A model generated the notes under the pieces. The model made no database searches and was not told the DNA's origin. It worked only from the letters and a program-made list of their open reading frames with translations. Positions 39,894-48,708 of a stretch of 64,000 nt of DNA are shown here, piece by piece. The position numbers and the translations under genes were made by a program. Each line of letters opens with the position of its first letter. Position 1 is the stretch's first letter. Source of the DNA: JBBDIP01 sp050260675 (lineage in GTDB: Bacteria; Bacillota; Sulfobacillia; Fermentithermobacillales; Fermentithermobacillaceae); contig JBLNCN010000011.1 in NCBI GenBank assembly GCA_050260675.1, forward strand, positions 62,001 to 126,000. Direction: 5' to 3'.

Positions 39894-41271
39894 GCCCTAC
39901 AGGAGGTTGTTGAGCGGCTCGACCGCGGCGGTACCTGACCACGTGCTCAGCTTGGTGAGGCCCATCCGGAAGGTACGCAAGCTCCCTTTGCCGGGTGAAG
40001 TGCTGGTCTCTGTGGGACAATCAGTGGAACCGGAGACGGACGTCGCCCGCATTGCGCTCCGGCCCGGCATCCCTTGGGTAATCCCCGCGGCGCGGCTCCT
40101 CGGCATTGAGCCGGATGCCCTGCGGGGCGCCATGCTGTGCCCTGCCGGCTGCAGTGTCAAGGCAAGACAGGTCATCGCCAGGGTGGAGCAGGGAATCTAC
40201 GGCCGCAAGGAACTCGAGAGCCCCGCGGACGGCGTCATCGAAGAAATCTCGACCAGGTCAGGCAGGATAACGATCCGCGAAGAGTTCGGCCGGGAGGACC
40301 CTCCGATTGACGTTGACGTGGCCTTTGAACTGCAGTGCAAACCCGAGGACATCGGCAAGTACATGCTGCGATCGATCGGCCAGGAGGTCAAAAAGCAGCA
40401 GATGCTGGCCAAGAAAGGCGAGGCCCAAGCGTTCTTCACCAAGACGGCGCTCTCCCCCGTCTCGGGTGTGGTGAGCAAGATCGATACCAAATCAGGAAAG
40501 GTGACCATATCCAGACCCTTCAAACAGGTAGTGATCAAGGCGTACATGAGCGGCACAGTAACCGAAGTCCTCTCTGGCCAGGGGTGTGTCGTCGAAACCG
40601 CCGGCGTGAGGCTGACCGGGGCGTTTGGACTGGGACGTGAGACCAGCGGCGTGATCCGCGTTCTCACGTCCTCTCCGGACGAGGACCTGACCCCGGACTT
40701 GATTGGTGAGGACTGCCGCGGCGCTATCATCGTTGCAGGGGCGCACCTCAGCAGCGAGGCTCTTGCGAAGGCCATGAAGTCCGGCGCCAAAGGAATCGTG
40801 GCGGGAACCGCCGGGTACATGCACCTGACCGGATCGCTGGGTCTCCGGCTGGGGGTGGGGATCACCGGGCAGGAAGACATCGACCTGACAGTCATCCTCA
40901 CCGAGGGGTTCGGACGGCTGCCCATGAGAGAGGCCACCTGGGCGGCGCTGAAGGCGCTGGAAGGTATGCGCGCTTCGATGAACGGAGCCACTCAAATAAG
41001 AGCGGGCGCCATCCGCCCCGAGATCGTGGTCCCCTTCCCCGACTGCGTGTGGAGCAGAGATGAGGAAATCCAGCCTGTGTCCGAGGACCTCTCACCAGGG
41101 ACCGCGGTACGCATTGTGACCGCTCCCTATTTTGGCGAGATGGGCAGGGTCGCGGAGTTGCGCCGGCAGCCTGAGGCGCTTGAAACGGAAACGCTTGTGC
41201 CGGTGGTGAGGGTCACCCTTGAAAGGGGGGAGACGGTCACTGTTGCAAGGGCGAATGTAGAGGTGTTGTAG
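39883..41271 (+). CDS. Barrel-sandwich and KOW-like protein coupled to the GlmL-like ATPase
   Basis: 462 residues, soluble. It contains two lipoyl/RnfC-like barrel-sandwich blocks (VRKLPLPGEVLVSVGQSVEPETDVAR near 31-56 and SPADGVIEEISTRSGRITI near 112-130, echoed by SPVSGVVSKIDTKSGKVTISRPF near 190-212). A Rossmann-like segment GAIIVAGAHLSSEALAKAMKSGAKGIVAGTAGYMHLTG follows, with a KOW-like end GTAVRIVTAPYFGEMGRVAEL. No Lys in a lipoylation motif. GTG at 39883 starts inside the end of the preceding gene, so expression is coupled. Confidence 0.82.
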   Translation: MDGRPYRRLLSGSTAAVPDHVLSLVRPIRKVRKLPLPGEVLVSVGQSVEPETDVARIALRPGIPWVIPAARLLGIEPDALRGAMLCPAGCSVKARQVIARVEQGIYGRKELESPADGVIEEISTRSGRITIREEFGREDPPIDVDVAFELQCKPEDIGKYMLRSIGQEVKKQQMLAKKGEAQAFFTKTALSPVSGVVSKIDTKSGKVTISRPFKQVVIKAYMSGTVTEVLSGQGCVVETAGVRLTGAFGLGRETSGVIRVLTSSPDEDLTPDLIGEDCRGAIIVAGAHLSSEALAKAMKSGAKGIVAGTAGYMHLTGSLGLRLGVGITGQEDIDLTVILTEGFGRLPMREATWAALKALEGMRASMNGATQIRAGAIRPEIVVPFPDCVWSRDEEIQPVSEDLSPGTAVRIVTAPYFGEMGRVAELRRQPEALETETLVPVVRVTLERGETVTVARANVEVL

Positions 41272-41311
41272 GTCTCGATAGGGAAATCCTCCGGTAGAGG
41301 AGGCGCGTATT

Positions 41312-42487
41312 GTGCTCGACCTGTGGAACCTCGATCGTTCCTTCACATTTCTAAACCACGGCTCATTCGGGGCCACCCCCAAGTCGGTCATGGAGGCCCA
41401 GTACAAGCTGAGGCTGCATGTAGAGAGCCAACCGGTCCGCCATTACCAGAGGGAATTAGACTCCCTGTTCGACAAGGCGAGGAGCGCTCTTGCCGGTTTC
41501 CTCGGAGCCGACACTGAGGGATTGGTCTATGTCCCTAACGCGACTACCGGAGTCAATACGGTCCTGAGGTCGCTGGACTTCAGGGAGGGCGACGAGATTC
41601 TGGTCACCGACCACGTCTACAACGCCTGCAACAACGCAGCTCTGTTCGTTGCCAAAAAAACCGGCGCCAAAGTGGTCACGGTGCATATCCCCTTCCCCGT
41701 CGAATCTCCTTCGGTCATCGCGGAACGGGTCTTGGCAGCGGTAACGCCCCGCACCCGCATCGTCCTGATCGACCACGTCACGAGCCCGACCGCGCTTGTC
41801 TATCCCGTGGAGGAGATTACCCGGGAGCTGGCGCCCCGGGGAATCGAGGTCCTGGTAGACGGCGCTCACGCGCCGGGGATGCTGCCGCTGGACCTAACGA
41901 GACTGGGCGCGACCTATTACACGGGGAACCTGCACAAGTGGGTGTGCGCGCCCAAGGGCTCAGCCTTCCTGTGGATCGCTAAGGACGCCCGCTCAAAAGT
42001 GCGGCCGCTGACCATCAGCCACGGCGCCAATTCCACCAGGACCGACAAGAGCTTCCTCCATCTTGAGTTCGATTGGACGGGCACCGACGACTACTCGGCG
42101 TTCCTGGTCATCCCCCAGTGCCTGGAGTTCCTCGGATCCTTGTACCCGGGCGGCATCCCTGAGCTAATGCGAAGGAACCACGAAAAGGCTGTGTGGGCCA
42201 TGAGGTATCTCTGCTCGGAGTTTGGCGCTCCTGCACCGTGCCCTCCCGATATGCTGGGCTCCATGGCGGCGGTCCCGTGCCTGCCGCCCCTGGACAAGCC
42301 GACCGTTGTGTCAGGCAAAACCGTCGATCCGGTTCAGGAACGGCTCTATCACGACTACCGGATCGAGGTCCCTGTAGTCAACTGGCCGTCGTCAGGTCGG
42401 AGGCTGGTGAGAGTCTCCGCTCAGGCCTACAACACTGAGGACGACTACCGCCGCTTGGCCTCAGCGCTGAAGCAGACCCTGTTCTGA
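41312..42487 (+). CDS. Class V aminotransferase, isopenicillin-N-epimerase (CefD)-like
   Basis: 391 residues. PLP fold type I: FLNHGSFGATPKSVMEAQ, VYVPNATTGVNTVLRSL, DHVTSPTALVYPVEEI, VLVDGAHAPGMLPLDL and the PLP-lysine motif YTGNLHKWVCAPKGSAFLW. Members act as epimerases, cysteine desulfurase-like or hercynylcysteine-sulfoxide lyases; substrate not determinable here. GTG at 41312 with AGGAGG eight bases upstream. It follows the barrel protein by 40 bp and may be the third gene of that transcript. Confidence 0.92.
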   Translation: MLDLWNLDRSFTFLNHGSFGATPKSVMEAQYKLRLHVESQPVRHYQRELDSLFDKARSALAGFLGADTEGLVYVPNATTGVNTVLRSLDFREGDEILVTDHVYNACNNAALFVAKKTGAKVVTVHIPFPVESPSVIAERVLAAVTPRTRIVLIDHVTSPTALVYPVEEITRELAPRGIEVLVDGAHAPGMLPLDLTRLGATYYTGNLHKWVCAPKGSAFLWIAKDARSKVRPLTISHGANSTRTDKSFLHLEFDWTGTDDYSAFLVIPQCLEFLGSLYPGGIPELMRRNHEKAVWAMRYLCSEFGAPAPCPPDMLGSMAAVPCLPPLDKPTVVSGKTVDPVQERLYHDYRIEVPVVNWPSSGRRLVRVSAQAYNTEDDYRRLASALKQTLF

Positions 42488-42539
42488 TATACTGGCTGCA
42501 TGGGCACGGGTATCGTGCCGGAGGAGCAAGCAACGGAGC

Positions 42540-43931
42540 ATGGACAGATTGCGGAAAGCGGTTTTCATCGCGCTAGTGACCGTCGAGATAGTAGTGCAAT
42601 ACCTGGACCTGCCCGCGCTTCGCATGTTACTGGGACCGGTAGCGCTCCTATGCTGGATCCTGGCATTCGGCCGGGCAGACCGGACCTCGAAGCGGATATC
42701 CTTGATACTCCTTTCGGTGGGAGCGTTCCTCTACATCCGGAGCCGGGCCCCGCTTTCCGAGATTGTCGGCAGTTTCGCCGAGAACACCAGCGTCCTGATG
42801 GTCATGACGCTGATACCTCTGGTGGGGGTTGCGGTGGACCTCGGCGGATACGCTGACGCCCTGTCGGTTGCCTCCCGCACCGTCAGAAGCCCACGCAGCC
42901 TCTACGTGCTCGCCGTCCTGCTTTCCTTTGCCATCGGATCAGTCCTTTTGAACGCTGCAATCGCCCTTCTGTGGGTGGTGCTCTTCCCTGTCGTGGAACG
43001 CCTCGTCAGAGAGCCCCGCTGGTTCCTGGTGAAGGCCCTGCCCCGGGGATATGACGCCTCACTCATGTGGACGCCGGCAAGCCCATCCACAGCCGTCGCC
43101 TTGACCGTCTCAGGCGCTGCCTGGACGTCCATCGCCGCCCCCGGTTTCCTGATCAGCCTTGCCGCATTGGCTATCGCCATCGCCTTCGAGTGGCGGGCGT
43201 TAGGGCCGACTGCCGGCAATGAGGAGACCACAAACGAGGAAACCGCATACGAGGAGACCGCAACGGAGGGGTCTTCCGAAGAGCCTGTGGGCAGCGATAC
43301 CAAACGCAGGCTGGCAGCCCTGGCGACCGGCCTTCTCTCGTTCATCGCCAGCATAGTGGTTATGGAGGCCTTCGGGGTAACGATCTACCAGGCAGTACTG
43401 CCTTGCGTGCTCGGAACCCTTCTCGTTTGGACTGCATTCATGGGCAAAGCGCCCGAGGCAGTGAAGGGGCTCGTGAAACGCCTCGATGACTCGATGTCGC
43501 GGATGTCGACTCAGTTTCTGCTCATGACAACAGCCGGGTTCATCGGAACGGCGGTCAAACTGGCTACCGCCAGCGGTTTGCCGGACTACCTGGCAGGGTT
43601 GGGCGAGAACCGGCTGCTATTCACAGCGGTAGTGTCGTGCTCGGTAACGCTCCTGTCGGCAGTCTGCGTCCATCCCCAGATAGGCATGGTTATCACGTAT
43701 TCTCTGGTAGCTTCGGTGGCTCCCTCGTACTCACCTGCCTACGTCTGCCTGGCGCTGCTCCTGGGCGCCGCCCTCGGCTTCAACCTCTCGCCCGTATCCG
43801 CCACAATGCTTGTGACGTCGGCCTGCGCCCAGACCAACTCAATCGAGGTCGGCCTGAGGAGGCACTGGAGGTACGTTCTGGTCGTCCTCCCCGTGGTCAT
43901 CCTCACCCTCAGTTACCTGGTCCTCATCTGA
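42540..43931 (+). CDS. Polytopic permease of the DUF401/ion-transporter type
   Basis: 463 residues, about 11-12 hydrophobic segments, with a cytosolic acidic loop near 220-260 containing NEETTNEETAYEETATE (three 15-bp coding units). The segment LGFNLSPVSATMLVTSACAQTNSIEVGLRRHWRY resembles the corresponding part of the DUF401 permease at 16884-18164 (FSPLHMCQVLTCDYF...YKRNW), so both probably belong to one superfamily. ATG preceded by ACGGAGC. Its last 93 bp are antisense to the tail of the convergent membrane-protein gene. Confidence 0.82.
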   Translation: MDRLRKAVFIALVTVEIVVQYLDLPALRMLLGPVALLCWILAFGRADRTSKRISLILLSVGAFLYIRSRAPLSEIVGSFAENTSVLMVMTLIPLVGVAVDLGGYADALSVASRTVRSPRSLYVLAVLLSFAIGSVLLNAAIALLWVVLFPVVERLVREPRWFLVKALPRGYDASLMWTPASPSTAVALTVSGAAWTSIAAPGFLISLAALAIAIAFEWRALGPTAGNEETTNEETAYEETATEGSSEEPVGSDTKRRLAALATGLLSFIASIVVMEAFGVTIYQAVLPCVLGTLLVWTAFMGKAPEAVKGLVKRLDDSMSRMSTQFLLMTTAGFIGTAVKLATASGLPDYLAGLGENRLLFTAVVSCSVTLLSAVCVHPQIGMVITYSLVASVAPSYSPAYVCLALLLGAALGFNLSPVSATMLVTSACAQTNSIEVGLRRHWRYVLVVLPVVILTLSYLVLI

Positions 43932-44831
43932 AAGCACCGGAGGCTGCGGAAGAGGCTGCTCAATAGGCTGCGTAGGGGGCTGCTCGACAAGCTGCTCGGG
44001 AGGCTGCGGCGGAGGCATCGCGCTGCGCCTGTACGCGAAGATGCGGAAGACCAGAAAGTACACGTAGGTCACGGCGGAGAGTGCCCCGCCAAAGACAGCG
44101 CCTACCAACCACCCCGCCGGGAGGGCGAAGTCATACTCATAGACGGCGTGCTCCATCGCAAGGTTGATGAGCCTTTCAGAGAAGCGGTTCAGCACGACCT
44201 GGATCACAAAGGCGGGAGCCATCACGTGCGCGTTTTTCCACGCAAACCTGGCGCTGCGGGGGGCGGCGGCGACGACCCCGGTGTCCTCAACCACGGCCAC
44301 TGCGATCCACGGGCCGAAGAAATAGGCGCCCATTGTCACTGCAACCAGCGAGACGGACTGCAAACGAGCTTGGCTGTCCGGCGCAGATGTGACGGGGCCC
44401 GCGAAGATCCCGTAGAAGATGACGCCTACTATCACTACGGCGACTAGGAGAGCGTAGGCGCCGACGATCCGCCAGTAATACGTTCCGAGTCCCTTCCAGA
44501 AAAGCGCCCATCCGTTGACGTCGTCCTCAGCCTCTACGACAGCCTTCGCCATCGATGCGAAACCGCTCAAGGCGGCAGGGACACAGGCCAACACCAATAG
44601 CCCCAAGAGCGCCATGAACCCCTCGTTCCGCTCGCCCCACGACGCAATCTCCGAGAGCGAACCGTCCTGAACCATTCGTACCAGTCGGGCTACCACGCCC
44701 GCCCCAAGCACCGCGGGCGTCATGAAGACAAGGAGGGCGGGAAGGAGCACCGGTAGGCGCATCACCTTGCGAGCCGTTACCGAAAGCGCTTCGGTCAATT
44801 CGGCCGTCTTATCCGTCGAGTCCACCCCCAA
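43839..44831 (-). CDS. Polytopic membrane protein with Pro/Gln-rich acidic tail
   Basis: 330 residues. Six hydrophobic segments between residues 27 and 268 (for example VLLPALLVFMTPAVLGAGVVARLV and VGAVFGGALSAVTYVYFLVFRIF). A cytosolic tail of about 60 residues follows, PPPQPPEQLVEQPPTQPIEQPLPQPPVLSDEDQVTEGEDD, low-complexity and acidic. Size and layout recall DUF4013/DUF975-like membrane proteins, but I see no firm signature. The start is uncertain: TTG at 44831 lacks an SD. The final 31 codons lie opposite the end of the permease gene. Confidence 0.72.
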   Translation of the reverse strand: MGVDSTDKTAELTEALSVTARKVMRLPVLLPALLVFMTPAVLGAGVVARLVRMVQDGSLSEIASWGERNEGFMALLGLLVLACVPAALSGFASMAKAVVEAEDDVNGWALFWKGLGTYYWRIVGAYALLVAVVIVGVIFYGIFAGPVTSAPDSQARLQSVSLVAVTMGAYFFGPWIAVAVVEDTGVVAAAPRSARFAWKNAHVMAPAFVIQVVLNRFSERLINLAMEHAVYEYDFALPAGWLVGAVFGGALSAVTYVYFLVFRIFAYRRSAMPPPQPPEQLVEQPPTQPIEQPLPQPPVLSDEDQVTEGEDDHGEDDQNVPPVPPQADLD

Positions 44832-44990
44832 AGAATGTTATGTCCGACGCTGCCACAAAGCCCCGAGAGGACTGCTTCCTCTTGGGCCTCTATACTCGGA
44901 GTGAGAGTGAGGATCCTCTACTCCCTGGTTAGAACCTATGCTGGTCCTCGGGAATTGAGGAATCCCGCATGAGGGGGTCTCAAAAGGCAT

Positions 44991-45017
44991 CGCGGGCCCC
45001 TCCTTCCCGGGCCCGCG
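44991..45017 (-). terminator. Intrinsic terminator of the small Cys-containing protein gene
   Basis: CGCGGGCCC (44991-44999) pairs with GGGCCCGCG (45009-45017), loop of nine bases. On the minus strand TTTT follows after ATGCC. It lies 13 bp past the stop of the gene at 45030. Confidence 0.7.
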
Positions 45018-45029
45018 ACGCGCCAACGC

Positions 45030-45251
45030 CTATGACGCGTTCTCGTTTATGATGCGCCTGGCCTTATCGATCATGTTGGGGTACAAGTTCGAGTCGACGA
45101 ACTGCCGGCCCACTGCCACTGTCACCATGTGCCTCGCGCATTTTTCCTTGTTCGACTGGCAGTAGCTTGCTTTGTACATCCTTCCGAGGGCGCTTTCGAT
45201 TGGCATCTTGTTATTGTAGAAGAGACAGGTATCCAGGAGCTCGCAAACCAC
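45030..45251 (-). CDS. Small Cys-containing conserved hypothetical protein
   Basis: 73 residues: VCELLDTCLFYNNKM, GRMYKASYCQSNKEKCARHMV and VDSNLYPNMIDKARRIIN. Four cysteines in a C-x5-C...C-x6-C arrangement suggest a metal or redox site. The sequence is compact and looks like a conserved domain often found with signalling proteins, but I cannot name it. GTG at 45251 lies seven to eight bases after GGAGG (GTG at 45260 overlaps the SD). Own terminator and a 16-bp operator-like palindrome upstream suggest an individually regulated gene. Confidence 0.75.
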   Translation of the reverse strand: MVCELLDTCLFYNNKMPIESALGRMYKASYCQSNKEKCARHMVTVAVGRQFVDSNLYPNMIDKARRIINENAS

Positions 45252-45315
45252 TTCACCCACCTCCGCGCGGTAGTGCTCTTTCTCTCTACGGCAATGATCG
45301 GCGGTACTGCAGAGG

Positions 45316-45331
45316 TGTGAAGCGCTTCACA
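45316..45331. promoter_or_regulatory. 16-bp perfect palindrome TGTGAAGCGCTTCACA
   Basis: Perfect even-centred palindrome with central CG, resembling LacI-family operators. It lies 65 bp upstream of the small Cys-containing gene and 92 bp past the Nudix gene stop. Confidence 0.55.
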
Positions 45332-45422
45332 ACCAACTTTAGTCTCATTTCTTGGGCTTGCGCTGGAGCGCCTTTCATACCTTACGCAGGGTGCCCCTAA
45401 TGCCAAGCGCGAGCGCTCTCCC

Positions 45423-45953
45423 CTAGGCCATCCCACGGGCCCTGGCGAAGAGGACCGCCATGTTGCTCTTGGCGTCCATGAAAAAGCCGGAGCCGTGGAC
45501 CACCTTCTCGAACACATCGTCGAAAGGGAGCCGCTCCAGGCGGATGTCGTCTTCGTCGCCCTTTAGGGGAGACCGTACAAGTCCTCTCGCCAGGAAGATG
45601 GTCATCCGCTCCGAGGAGTAACCCATCGCGGGATAGTAAGCGTTGAGCGGCACAAGAGTCTGGCAGTCGTAGCCGGTTTCCTCTCGCAGTTCGCGGCGCG
45701 CCGCTTCTTCAGGCGTCTCGCCCGGGTCTATTGAGCCGGCCGGGATCTCCAGGGTTTCCTGCCCGACAGCATACCTCCACTGACTGACTAACAGGACTCG
45801 CCCGGATTCATCGAGAGCAAGGACAGAAACCGTATCTGCGCGGTCGACTATTTCCCGGGTGGTGATCCGCCCCGCAGGGGTCTCTACCCGGTCAACACGT
45901 AGCGAAACTATTCTGCCTGCGTATACCTGCTGTGACGATATTCTCTTCTCCAA
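45423..45953 (-). CDS. nudF: Nudix hydrolase, ADP-ribose pyrophosphatase type
   Basis: 176 residues. Complete Nudix box GSIDPGETPEEAARRELREETGY (about 73-95) preceded by WRYAVGQETLEIPAG, and YYPAMGYSSERMTIFLA after it, as in ADP-ribose pyrophosphatases (cleaves ADP-ribose to AMP and ribose-5-phosphate). CTTGGAGAAGAG precedes the ATG. Follows the YeiH-like gene by 21 bp on the same strand. Confidence 0.93.
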   Translation of the reverse strand: MEKRISSQQVYAGRIVSLRVDRVETPAGRITTREIVDRADTVSVLALDESGRVLLVSQWRYAVGQETLEIPAGSIDPGETPEEAARRELREETGYDCQTLVPLNAYYPAMGYSSERMTIFLARGLVRSPLKGDEDDIRLERLPFDDVFEKVVHGSGFFMDAKSNMAVLFARARGMA

Positions 45954-45974
45954 GGCAGCCCCTCCGGCTACACT

Positions 45975-46979
45975 CTACACGATAGTCAGGTACGTGACCA
46001 CCGACAGCAGCACCGACCCCAGGAGCATCGCCAGAAGAGGCTTGGCGGCCTTCGACCGTACCGCCTGAAAACTCACGTTCAGACCCAATCCGACCATGGC
46101 CGATGCCAGCAGGAAAGCGCTCAGCGACGTCAGCTTTGTCATATAAGGCGCGGGCACAGCGGCATAGGAGCCAATGACGCTGGTCGCCACGAAACCTGCC
46201 AGGAACCAAGGGAACTCTATCTTGGCGCCGGTTTTCTTGCCACTCTTTTGGTTCATCCAGTAGACCAGAGCCAGGCAGACAGGGATAAGCAGCAGTACGC
46301 GGCCCAGTTTTGCCAAGAGAGCGATGGCCAGCGCGTCCTGGCCGGCGGGAGAAGCTCCTGCCGCCACGTGCGCGATCTCGTGCAGGCTCACGCCGACCCA
46401 AGTTCCGTATTGCACATCGGTCAAAGGAAGAAGCGTGCGAAGAAGCGTGTAGACCATCGTGAACGCGGTACCGGTAAGGGCTATGAGGCCGACGCCGATA
46501 GCGGTATCGTCCTCCTTCGCGCCAATAATAGGCGAAACTGCGGCGATGGCCGCGGCCCCGCAGACACCCGTCCCGACACCCAGGAGGACCGAAAGGTCGG
46601 TCTCAGCCTTCAGCCACTTGGCCAGCAAAAGGATGGCGGCGATGGCGCCCACGACGGTGCCGATATCCCTCACAAGCAGGCCCAAGCCCTCCCGCATGAC
46701 TGTCGCCAGGTTCAAGCGGAAACCGAACAGGACGATTGCCACCCTGAGGAGCACCTTAGCGGAGAACTGGACTCCCCGTCTGATGGCTTCCGGGTATCCG
46801 AAGATCTGGCGGTACAAGACGGCGATCAAGATAGCGCTAATCATAGGGCCAAAGCGCGAGAACACAGGGAGTTTGGCCAGGAGGATCCCGAGTTCCGCTA
46901 CTGCAAAGGTGAAGAGGACTCCGAGAATAAGCGGCACATTAGAGCGAATAGGGCAAGTACGGGCAGGTCGTTGGTTCAT
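45975..46979 (-). CDS. YeiH/UPF0324-family putative sulfate exporter
   Basis: 334 residues, about 10 TM segments. Characteristic blocks: LILGVLFTFAVAELGILLAKLPVFSRFGPMISAILIAVLYRQ, FSAKVLLRVAIVLFGFRLNL, VLLGVGTGVCGAAAIAAVSPIIGAKEDDTAIGVGLI and WVGVSLHEIAHVAAGASPAGQ. Named as sulfate exporters by similarity; transport substrate mostly inferred. ATG at 46979 has only a weak SD; the longer frame to 47174 overlaps the 3' end of the GGDEF/HD-GYP gene and is rejected. Confidence 0.9.
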   Translation of the reverse strand: MNQRPARTCPIRSNVPLILGVLFTFAVAELGILLAKLPVFSRFGPMISAILIAVLYRQIFGYPEAIRRGVQFSAKVLLRVAIVLFGFRLNLATVMREGLGLLVRDIGTVVGAIAAILLLAKWLKAETDLSVLLGVGTGVCGAAAIAAVSPIIGAKEDDTAIGVGLIALTGTAFTMVYTLLRTLLPLTDVQYGTWVGVSLHEIAHVAAGASPAGQDALAIALLAKLGRVLLLIPVCLALVYWMNQKSGKKTGAKIEFPWFLAGFVATSVIGSYAAVPAPYMTKLTSLSAFLLASAMVGLGLNVSFQAVRSKAAKPLLAMLLGSVLLSVVTYLTIV

Positions 46980-47046
46980 ATCGTCATGCAGCTCCGTCTC
47001 ATGTGTGTCTAGCAGCCTTGTTTGATTATACACCTTCTCTACGGAA

Positions 47047-48627
47047 CTAAAGGCGGCTTTCTTCTGGCATGAAACGGGTGGCTTGGCTCCTTCGCTCCGA
47101 CATTTGGGCGAAGACCCGGGCAACATGCGGGTCAAACTGGCTGCCGGCGTTACGGCTGATCTCCGCCACCGCATCCTGGATAGTCGTGCGCTCGCGGTAG
47201 ACCCTTTTCAGGGTCATGGCCGAGAACGCGTCGGCAACCTGGAGTATCCTGCCCTCGATCGGGGTCTGGTTTCCGACCAGGTGGAATGGATAGCCCCAGC
47301 CGTCCCATCTCTCGTGATGGGACCGGATAGCTGCAATCACCTTGGGCGGGAGCCCCAGGTGATCGACCAGGCTGAGAGTATCCTGCACATGGGCCTTCAC
47401 GACGTTGAACTCCTCGGGAAGAAGGCTCGCCGGCTTTCGCAGAATCGAGGTAGGTATCAGGATTTTGCCGATGTCGTGGAGCCAGCCCGCGACCCCAAGC
47501 GCTTTGACGTCCTCGTCGGGAAGCCCGAGTTCAACCGCCAGTTCCATGGCGGTCTGGCTGGCATGCCGCGAGTGCGCGTAGGTGTAGATGTCGGTTTCGG
47601 CCAGGTGCCGTAGATACCTTTGGTACTCCACCGGAAGATCGCTCTCATCCAGTTCAGGTGTGTGAACAGGCTCCGGGCTGCCGTACTTCTCCCGGTACAT
47701 GTCGACGTCGGCGAGGTGCACCAAAAGCTCGGCGCTGGCGGGGATAGCTTCGGATGAAGTGGCAAGCCCGACCGAGAACCGGAGCTCCAATGGAGCAAAG
47801 TCCGGGTCCGGCGTAAACATCCTCTGTGCCAGGGCTCCGGCGAATCTCTTGCGCGCCTCGTCAGCCTTCAGCCCCGTGAGGCCGGGGATTACCGCCACGA
47901 ATTCATCGCCGCCCAGCCGTCCCACGATGCTCCCGCGGCTCAACTTGGCGGCCTCCTCCTTGAGGGCTCGAGCGAACTGCGTTAGGACCCTGTTGCCCGC
48001 CAGGTGCCCAAAGGTGTCGTTAAACTGCTTGAAGCCGTCCATATCGATGAGCATCACAGTCAGATCCCGTTTGACCTGGAGGGCCTGCTCGGTGAGGTTC
48101 ATAGTCTCGTTGAAAGTCCAGAGTCCGGTCAGTGGGTCGGTTAGGCTGGCGTGGCGGAATCTGTCTCTCTCCCGCTCTAGCCTGGCTATGGTCTCTCCCG
48201 ACACTATCCATGCAAAGATCACGGTGATTAGGGCGGCCGTGTGTCCCAGAATCTCCATCCTCGGTTGTCCCCGGAGCGCAATCTGGACCGATAGCACGAG
48301 CGCGATCCCGGACGCCACCCTGCCTAACAGGGACCGGCGCGCGTAGGCGAACGGCGCCGGCACCAGGTAGATGAAAAAGACGAAGTCCGCGTAATCGAGG
48401 GGCCCGTACGCCCAACAGGCGATCAGGAGGACTGCCAGGGAGAGCATCGTGACCGGCTCCTTCAGCCGTCCAACGTCTCGAAAGATCCCGCAGTACATGA
48501 ACCCGGCGAACGCGAGACCCAGTGCAAAGGTGAAGGGAGTCCACCCGAGGGCGTACGACAGGAGCAACCCCAGTACGAGGCATGCAGTTGGAGGCCAAGT
48601 TGTCTTGAGAAGCCTGCTGGTGAGCAA
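47047..48627 (-). CDS. Membrane GGDEF plus HD-GYP protein (c-di-GMP turnover)
   Basis: 526 residues. Six N-terminal hydrophobic segments (to about 150), a GGDEF domain (about 160-320) with DPLTGLWTFNE, IDMDGFKQFNDTFGHLAGN and an intact RLGGDEF, then an HD-GYP domain (about 330-510) with GWLHDIGKILIP and HHERWDGWGYP, the diagnostic HHExxDGxGYP. It holds both a plausible synthase and a plausible phosphodiesterase. TTG start at 48627. Sensor input is the membrane region, ligand unknown. Confidence 0.93.
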   Translation of the reverse strand: MLTSRLLKTTWPPTACLVLGLLLSYALGWTPFTFALGLAFAGFMYCGIFRDVGRLKEPVTMLSLAVLLIACWAYGPLDYADFVFFIYLVPAPFAYARRSLLGRVASGIALVLSVQIALRGQPRMEILGHTAALITVIFAWIVSGETIARLERERDRFRHASLTDPLTGLWTFNETMNLTEQALQVKRDLTVMLIDMDGFKQFNDTFGHLAGNRVLTQFARALKEEAAKLSRGSIVGRLGGDEFVAVIPGLTGLKADEARKRFAGALAQRMFTPDPDFAPLELRFSVGLATSSEAIPASAELLVHLADVDMYREKYGSPEPVHTPELDESDLPVEYQRYLRHLAETDIYTYAHSRHASQTAMELAVELGLPDEDVKALGVAGWLHDIGKILIPTSILRKPASLLPEEFNVVKAHVQDTLSLVDHLGLPPKVIAAIRSHHERWDGWGYPFHLVGNQTPIEGRILQVADAFSAMTLKRVYRERTTIQDAVAEISRNAGSQFDPHVARVFAQMSERRSQATRFMPEESRL

Positions 48628-48708
48628 TTGGTCCTATGCCCCCTGCGTCTGATTCGCAGGGATAGTATCGCAGCCGGGACTGTTTCATGAGAGGCTCTTT
48701 AACTAGAC

